Source: Nocardioides sp. 1609 (lineage in GTDB: Bacteria; Actinomycetota; Actinomycetes; Propionibacteriales; Nocardioidaceae). From it: 64,000 nt of DNA. The translations under genes were made by a program, and so were the position numbers. The notes under the pieces were generated by a model that ran no database searches, was not told the origin of the DNA, and was given only the letters and a program-made list of their open reading frames with translations. The stretch covers positions 186,001-250,000 of the forward strand of contig NZ_SPUJ01000004.1 in the NCBI RefSeq assembly GCF_004522105.1. The letters run 5' to 3'. Positions 59,201 through 64,000 of the stretch are shown here, piece after piece. How positions within the stretch are numbered: position 1 is the stretch's first letter; each line of letters opens with the position of its first letter.

Positions 59201-62200
59201 CGCAGCGGCAGCACCTGGTTGTACGCGACCGTGGCCTCCTCGGTGCCGCTGTAGGCGCCGCTGGTGCCGGTGACGTTGTAGGTGCCCGGCTGGACCTGGT
59301 AGATCCGGGTGACGCCGGGGTCCGGCTCCTCCTCCTGCTGGTAGCCCGGCGGCGCCGGCGCGAGGCTCAGCGTCGGACGCGGGTCGCTCGGCACGAGCCG
59401 GTCGGTCGGGTCGACCTCGCCGTCGCCGGGGACCGGCTCGGGCTGCAACGACGTCACGACGATCTGGCCGAGCCGGTTGAGGACCGGGTTGTACTGCTCG
59501 GCGCCGCCGTCGAGCAGCAGCGTGCCGGACCGGGAGACGACGTACTCGGGGTCGGCCGGGACCACCGTGAGCGTGTAGGCCCCGGTCCGCGGGGCCTCGA
59601 TGGTGAACCGGTCGTCGGCCCCGATGGCCGCGCACCAGCGGGTCCGGCCCGGCTGGGCGCCGACCTGGTAGAACGCGCCGGGCAGGCAGGCGTCCACGTC
59701 GGCCTGGGCGGCGGCGTCGTTCGCGGTGCCGGCCGCCACCGCGGCGGTGCAGTCGGGCAGCGCGCCGGCGGCGCCGTCGACCTGCATCCACACGCAGGTG
59801 ACCGGCACCGGCTGGTTCGGCTGCGGGTCCAGGGCCTCGAGGTCCGCGCCGACCAGCGGCGCGAGGCTGACCCGGCCGGTGACCGAGGGGACCGCCGTCA
59901 GCTCGGCGACGGGGGCGGTGACGTTGCTGCGCTCGGCCACCTGGACGTCGAGCGACTTCGGGAGGTAGCCGGGGGCCTCGATGAGCACGGTGTAGAGCCC
60001 GGGCGCGATGCCGCAGGTGCGGCCGGCGGTGATGGCCTCCTCGCAGAGGTCGTCGGCGGGGTCGGGCAGCGTGTAGGCGTCCTCGGGACCGAAGCGGGTG
60101 GTGAACTCCTCCGGGTCGGCGGCGCCGTTGCCGTTCTCGTCGAGCGTGGCGGCCAGGCAGCCCTCCGGGTCCACCGGCCGGCCGTCGTCGCAGGTCCGGA
60201 TCGGCTCGGCGGTCGCGACGTCGACGACGGTGCCCCGGATGGTCGAGGTCTGGGGCAGGACGCCGTCGGCGACCGGCTCCATGACGAGGTCGACCCGCTT
60301 CTCGCCCCCGGCGGTGACCCGGACGGTGAGCTGGCGCGAGACGTAGCCGAAGTACTCGGCCGTGAGCGAGTAGACGCCCGGCTCGACCCCGGTGAACACG
60401 TAGGAGGAGGTGTCCTTGCCGGACGAGCTCGTCGTCTTGTAGGTGGCCTCGTTGTTGGTGAGGACCAGCCCGGTCGCGCGCAGCGGGACCCCGGAGGACA
60501 CCGGCTCGCGGGCCCGGCCGCGGGCGTCCACGGGGGTGGCCGTGGGCTTGTCGGCGATCGTCACGTCGCCCACGAGCCGGCCCGACGAGCTGAGCAGGAG
60601 CGTCGAGATGGGGTCGGGACGCCGTCCTGGCACCAGGTCGACCTGCCGGCTCTCGGACTGGAAGCCGGGCGCGCTGATCGTGACGGTGTAGCTGCCGGGG
60701 ACCGGCACGCCGGAGAGGAAGAACTTGCCCTGGGGCTGCTCGGTGAGCGTGGTGGCGGTGCGGACGTTGCCCTCGCCGTCGCTGACCGACACGGTGGCGC
60801 CGAGCAGCGGCCCCTTCGACCCGTCGGGCAGGTAGCGCTTGACCTTGCCGGTGAGCAGGGCGACGCCGGGGGTGAGGGTGAGGTCGACGGTGCGGGTCTC
60901 CTCGGGGTCGACCCGCACCGAGGTCGCCTCGCTGCTCATGTCGTGGCGCGTCGCGATGACGACGTAGGTGCTCGGCGTGGAGAGGCCGGTGATCGACCAG
61001 GCGCCGACGTTGCCCTGCGAGTTGCTGCTCGTCGTGACGGTGTTGATGCCGTCGGTGATGGTGACCTGGGCGCCGCCGACGGGCCCGTCCGGGCCCGAGA
61101 TACGGCCCTGGAGGGCGCCGCTGCCGGGCACCATCTCGACCTCGAGCGGCTCCTTGGCGGCCTCGCTGGCGCTGTTCACCACGAAGCGCTGGGTCTGGTA
61201 GCCCGGCTTCGACATGGTCAACAGGTAGTAGCCGGGGCTGCGGACGTCCTGGAAGGCCCACGCGCCGTTCTCTGGGGTGGTCTTGGTGCGGGCGTCGCTC
61301 TCGCTCGGGAGCGCCGCGACGGCGGCCGAGGCGAGCCGCTTGCCTTCGCCGGCGACGTCGTCCTCGGACACGCCGACGGTGCGCACACCCTGCTGCATCG
61401 ACTCGTCGACGAGGGCCTTCGACTCCAGGCGGACCGTCACGCCAGCGGGGGCCTCGCCCAGCATCGTGCCGCTGATCAGGCCGGGTCCGCCGGCCGCGGC
61501 GGGCGCCGCGCCGGCGCCGCCGTCGGCACCGCCGTCCTCGCCGCCCGAGCCGCCGTCGCTGCCGCCGTCCTCGCCGCCGTCCTCGCCGTCGGTGGTGGCG
61601 CCGGCCGTCGTGGCCTCGTCGGAGGACGACGAGATCTTCTCCGACAGCATCGGGACGAGGGTGAGCGCCGCCGCCGCCCAGACCGCGAGGACCGCGACCA
61701 GCGCGACGGCCTTGAGGGCCCACGGGCCCAGCAGCGCGCGCTGGTGCAGGGTGCCGACGGTGTGCCGCACGGAGTCGGCGGCGTTCGCCGTCACCGCGAA
61801 CGCCGCGCGCGAGCCGTAGCCGGCCATCCGGGGGCGGTTCATCCGGGCGCGCGCGCCGATGCGGACCTCGCCCTGGGCGGGCACCGTCACGCGCTGCCGG
61901 CGCAGCTTGACGTAGCCGATCGAGGGGTTGGTGACGCTGAGCCCGACGTCGGTGGCCACGCTGCCGCCGTTGCGGACGACGACGGTGAAGCGGGCCTTGG
62001 CGACCGCGGACGGCTCGGCCGGCTCGAGCGAGACCGACAGGGTCGTGCGCGGGTTGACGAGGAGGGTCGTCTCGGCGAGACCGGGTCGGCTGCCGTCGGT
62101 GAGACCGGTCGCGGGGTCGAGCGCCTGGACGGTGACGACGAGCGGGTACGACGCGGGCAGCGTGCCCTGCGGCGGGTGCAGGGCGACGGTGAGCTCCTGC

Positions 62201-62412
62201 GACGCCCCGGGACCGAGCGTCGTGGTGCGCTGCGGCGGGCCGACGACCCAGCCGGGGTCGACGCCGAGCGGGGTGACGGTCAGGACGCGCGGGGAGGCGG
62301 CGGTGTTGGTCACCGTCACCGGCACCGCGAGCTCGACGCCGGCCGCCGTCCGGAGCACCGGTGCGGTGGTGACGCCCGGCGGGAGCGGGGCGTGGGGGAC
62401 GTGGTCAGCCAT
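56227..62412 (-). CDS. Giant membrane protein with carboxypeptidase-regulatory-like repeats (2061 aa)
   Basis: No signal peptide. Residues 1-225 form Ig-like domains (VELAVPVTVTNTAASPRVLTV, AKARFTVVVRNGGSVATDVGLSV), predicted cytosolic. One membrane span lies at about 231-256, followed by an acidic Gly/Asp linker (DGEDGGEDGGSDGG, 270-300). The remainder is about 15 carboxypeptidase-regulatory-like beta domains (patterns YxVxISAPGF, GSYTVTI, PGTYPVTIELDGYVPF, TGRYVVTFAKPGF). The C-terminus is Pro/Asp-rich (PVPDPDPAPDPDPEPDPDADD). It overlaps the upstream gene by 8 nt and the downstream gene by 3 nt. Function is unknown; compare membrane proteins near actinobacterial contractile-injection loci. 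Confidence 0.83.
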   Translation of the reverse strand: MADHVPHAPLPPGVTTAPVLRTAAGVELAVPVTVTNTAASPRVLTVTPLGVDPGWVVGPPQRTTTLGPGASQELTVALHPPQGTLPASYPLVVTVQALDPATGLTDGSRPGLAETTLLVNPRTTLSVSLEPAEPSAVAKARFTVVVRNGGSVATDVGLSVTNPSIGYVKLRRQRVTVPAQGEVRIGARARMNRPRMAGYGSRAAFAVTANAADSVRHTVGTLHQRALLGPWALKAVALVAVLAVWAAAALTLVPMLSEKISSSSDEATTAGATTDGEDGGEDGGSDGGSGGEDGGADGGAGAAPAAAGGPGLISGTMLGEAPAGVTVRLESKALVDESMQQGVRTVGVSEDDVAGEGKRLASAAVAALPSESDARTKTTPENGAWAFQDVRSPGYYLLTMSKPGYQTQRFVVNSASEAAKEPLEVEMVPGSGALQGRISGPDGPVGGAQVTITDGINTVTTSSNSQGNVGAWSITGLSTPSTYVVIATRHDMSSEATSVRVDPEETRTVDLTLTPGVALLTGKVKRYLPDGSKGPLLGATVSVSDGEGNVRTATTLTEQPQGKFFLSGVPVPGSYTVTISAPGFQSESRQVDLVPGRRPDPISTLLLSSSGRLVGDVTIADKPTATPVDARGRAREPVSSGVPLRATGLVLTNNEATYKTTSSSGKDTSSYVFTGVEPGVYSLTAEYFGYVSRQLTVRVTAGGEKRVDLVMEPVADGVLPQTSTIRGTVVDVATAEPIRTCDDGRPVDPEGCLAATLDENGNGAADPEEFTTRFGPEDAYTLPDPADDLCEEAITAGRTCGIAPGLYTVLIEAPGYLPKSLDVQVAERSNVTAPVAELTAVPSVTGRVSLAPLVGADLEALDPQPNQPVPVTCVWMQVDGAAGALPDCTAAVAAGTANDAAAQADVDACLPGAFYQVGAQPGRTRWCAAIGADDRFTIEAPRTGAYTLTVVPADPEYVVSRSGTLLLDGGAEQYNPVLNRLGQIVVTSLQPEPVPGDGEVDPTDRLVPSDPRPTLSLAPAPPGYQQEEEPDPGVTRIYQVQPGTYNVTGTSGAYSGTEEATVAYNQVLPLRLALIDPIPNFVGRVVGRLDGALVPLSDIPVRLRGATSFSDEGVPAYSVTEPVTGSDGCFAVEAREAPPLYGCTTGWNDTNRTVMRFLTDTMNEIVVSGESRGWEPYRRTKERLVVGAVNTIELAPAPVDVDVDVTVTPPGTTSPFTMPVTVTVDDVPNGRTVTARLVADPLDPARGVLQWDDQGNDARGNALPVGRAIPGTYPVTIELDGYVPFTGDLVCEVGGGCAFDDDVELRKLGEIELTLKGRDGEAVNGAVVRRIVDGAADSFELSPTGNVVTYDQVVPGTDTRTQFAVRAAGYAHDTTRLVQNSADEVRLDCKDVPDPTRVTVEPGGTTRCDLILTRLGTISGDVLAHLGVQGGTSSEVRHPEDVVVTAALCTNPVAGGCTAVSEAPGEVFTATTDEDGAFVLTGTNQVGRSGLAEGTWVLTAAVPGFDQRTNAAGVRGRVVQVGRGVQTADVDVYATAVALSLTVKDAVATVDDASVVVRLTQNDDEVPTAGDPTATLVGSGTADPRYVFGAVVPGTWTIVVTGPTIIRTTQDTVLVPGDPQQEDTVTVERTEASIEGVVTVGGSDSDAGDFAGGATVTLTCTDRAATFCPDDAPARGTDGQPLTATVSAADGTYQIEDVPTGRYVVTFAKPGFETSSSPETSFPSSVAMQLDHALVPTRRFLDVTLTSSAGAAENLSGTELTLDPIGGTVSPELDLTLSAAGTGSFQQVRSGCYQVTLTQGAGHLGTVSGPTGTGTTADCPAGAAGTTVVRVPDGTSEERVVLAYEVEADRFAYTLSADAWDGHPEPTTSLRLVRTNGGGFDRTVPTPVTAGGELWVPPGQYDVTPVLAGVPDAWWPVTTSSVSVPTASPVVLALAESTFEVTVRIDGFTAGDVATVQVSPGTGQDGVAPSPALLTADASGQVVFTLPHGAWLFEGDWADGPDSVQVTVTGPTTVTLRPAPADPVPDPDPAPDPDPEPDPDADDGTGTGTDGSDGTDGELTP

Positions 62413-64000
62413 CGGAACGCACCTGGAAGTCCTTGGTCTGGGGCTCGCTGCGGTTGACCTCGGCCCGAGCGGTCGCCAGGGGCGCGCCTCCGCTGGTGCG
62501 TCGGACCTGGATCACGTAGGTCTGCGGAGCATCGATGTCGAGGAACTCGTAGTAGGCGCACATGTTCTCGGGACACCCCCGGCCGCGGAGCTCCTTCATC
62601 ACCACGGTGGTGGTGAGGTAGGTCTGGCTGGGGTACTCGGAGGAGCGGTAGAGCTCGACGACCCACCCGGCGCGGGCGTTGGTGATCACGCCGCTCAGCG
62701 ACGCCGGCGGATCGAGCCTGAGGTTGCGCTCGTACTCCTGGCCGGCCTCGACGGTGAGGGTCTCCGTCGTGGGGGTGACGCCGCTGCGGCTGGTCTGCAG
62801 CGTGTAGGTGCCCGGGGGCACGGCGTCGAAGCGGTAGTCGCCGGCCGAGGCGGCCGGGACCGAGGCCGCGACCACGCTGTAGGTCGCGGTGTTGGAGATC
62901 AGCTGGACGACGGTCTCGCCGGCCGGCTGGGCCGCGACCCCGCGCGTCGGCGACTGGGTCACCTTGCCGAAGACGACGGCGGTCGAGGCCTGCAGGCGCA
63001 CGGTGATGACGCCGTTGACGACGGCGCTGTTCTCGGCGTCGGCGGAGACGTTGCCCTCGCCGTCGAGCGCGACGGCGACCGTCTGCGACTCGAGGTCGGC
63101 GCGCGAGAAGGTGATCGTGTAGTCGCCGGGCAGGGGGAGGCCGGAGGCCTTCCAGTTGGTGCCGGGGCTGGTCGGGCAGGCCGGCCCGGCCGAGTCGTCG
63201 GACTGGGTGGCGGTCTGCACCGTCTGGCTGCCGTCGGTGACGGTGACGGTGACGTCGGGCGCGGGCAGGTCGTCGAGGACCGAGATCACCTTGCCGCAGA
63301 GCTCGCCGGAGGACTTGTCGAGGTTGACCGCGACGCCGGTGAGGCGCTGACCCTCGCCGAGCGCGACGGTCAGGGTCTGGGAGGCGTAGCCGTCCTGGCT
63401 CACGACGAGGGTGAACGCGGCCGGGGTCGGCAGGCCGCGCAGGGTGAAGTCGCCGCCGTCGGTGCCGGTCTGCGACGTCGTGGTCACCGACGTCTGCCCG
63501 ACGGTGGCCGTGATCGTGGCGCCCTCGACCTTCTGGGTCGCGGACGTGACGGTGCCGCTGATGACGCCGTCGCCCTGGCGCAGCGTGATCTCGACGTCCT
63601 CGCGCTCCTCGCCGGCGCTGACGTCGATGCGCTGGGTGGAGGTGGCGTACCCCTCCTTCTCCACGACCAGGTCGTAGGTCTGCGGCGAGGGGACGTCGGT
63701 GAGCGAGAACGTGCCGTCGTCGCCGATCGGCACCGAGGTCACCGTCGCGCCCTCGGAGGCGACGTCGACCGACGGGTTGTCGACGCCGTCGGCCGGGATG
63801 GGCGCGTTGGCGCCCGCCCCGGCGCCGGTCGCGTCGAGCGGCGCCTTGAGGGTGAGCGTGGCGTTCGAGACGTCGGCGCCGACGACCGTGCCGCTGATCG
63901 AGGCCGGGACGCCGCCGAGGTCGACGTCCAGCGAGAGCTGCTGGCCGCCGGACTCGACGGTCACGGTCTGGCCGTCGGCGGCGTCGAGCGCCGTCGGATA
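62405..64000 (-). CDS. Carboxypeptidase-regulatory-like repeat protein, N-terminus beyond window (partial)
   Basis: At least 531 residues; the frame stays open to the right edge. It has four to five repeats of the carboxypeptidase-regulatory type: VPSPQTYDLVVEKEGYATSTQRIDV, TPAAFTLVVSQDGYASQTLTV, LPGDYTITFSRADLESQTV and PPGTYTLQTSRSGVTPTTETLTV, each joined by SGxVxxAT-like strands. The C-terminus (QTYVIQVRRTSGGAPLATARAEV) is a final strand pair. It would be the first visible gene of the operon with the 2061- and 2178-residue proteins. The GTG at 63964 is an internal valine. Confidence 0.8.
   Translation of the reverse strand, partial: YPTALDAADGQTVTVESGGQQLSLDVDLGGVPASISGTVVGADVSNATLTLKAPLDATGAGAGANAPIPADGVDNPSVDVASEGATVTSVPIGDDGTFSLTDVPSPQTYDLVVEKEGYATSTQRIDVSAGEEREDVEITLRQGDGVISGTVTSATQKVEGATITATVGQTSVTTTSQTGTDGGDFTLRGLPTPAAFTLVVSQDGYASQTLTVALGEGQRLTGVAVNLDKSSGELCGKVISVLDDLPAPDVTVTVTDGSQTVQTATQSDDSAGPACPTSPGTNWKASGLPLPGDYTITFSRADLESQTVAVALDGEGNVSADAENSAVVNGVITVRLQASTAVVFGKVTQSPTRGVAAQPAGETVVQLISNTATYSVVAASVPAASAGDYRFDAVPPGTYTLQTSRSGVTPTTETLTVEAGQEYERNLRLDPPASLSGVITNARAGWVVELYRSSEYPSQTYLTTTVVMKELRGRGCPENMCAYYEFLDIDAPQTYVIQVRRTSGGAPLATARAEVNRSEPQTKDFQVRSDG

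Noticed and set aside
56449-62457. A 2002-codon plus-strand open frame over the 2061-residue gene
   Set aside because: Low-complexity shadow reading; the minus strand has coherent beta repeats, a membrane span and coupled overlaps with neighbours.
1-64000. tRNA, rRNA, CRISPR arrays, insertion sequences, attachment sites
   Set aside because: None recognised on reading both strands; no regularly spaced direct repeats or transposase motifs. A tRNA or small RNA scan was not run.

Overview
The window is about 64 kb of very GC-rich, tightly packed chromosomal DNA from a high-GC actinobacterium, most likely a Nocardioides-like member of the Propionibacteriales. This rests on the block SCP-family gene / purF / purM / DUF3073 / valine dehydrogenase, the DUF6458, DUF3618 and DUF4235 small proteins, an F420-type LLM oxidoreductase, Nei2-type glycosylase and frequent GTG starts. 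I see no rRNA, tRNA, CRISPR array, transposase or integrase.

Layout. 0-4.8 kb: SRPBCC protein, LLM oxidoreductase, DUF6458 protein and three paralogous orphan LuxR-type response regulators sharing a candidate CACCC-N4-GGGTG site. 4.8-8.3 kb: rlmC, convergent to an epimerase-selO pair. 8.6-16.1 kb: an acyl/ring catabolism cluster (Old Yellow Enzyme, two paralogous acyl-CoA ligases, cyclase, thioesterase) around an XRE-TetR double-HTH regulator. 16.2-20 kb: copper-resistance operon (csoR, copZ, a secreted two-domain His protein, copA). 20-25.7 kb: P450, dps, a holin-like/DUF3618/DUF4235 stress operon, a PhoD-like phosphatase and nei2. 26.6-29.6 kb: a translationally coupled four-gene operon with a Tes-like radical SAM enzyme and a frameshifted Lgt paralogue, which is the best candidate here for an undescribed (lipid-modifying) system. 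29.7-32 kb: divergent MFS/ArsR pair and an SCP-family gene. 32-42 kb: hypothetical protein, M20 peptidase, FAD protein, histidine kinase, then purF-purM-DUF3073 and vdh. 42-49.6 kb: a large hybrid kinase, HU, a small His-rich membrane protein, a propeller-like protein and an LTA-synthase-like enzyme. 49.7-64 kb: one operon on the minus strand with three giant surface/repeat proteins, the first running off the window.

Regulation. A recurring pattern ties the window together. Many genes have a TAnnnT-type -10 hexamer ending exactly 6-7 nt before an ATG/GTG, which points to leaderless transcripts and fixes several starts. Dyads next to regulators (csoR, the ArsR/MFS pair, the XRE-TetR gene, the response regulators) suggest local autoregulation.

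All functions are from reading motifs and family resemblance by eye; no database search was run.
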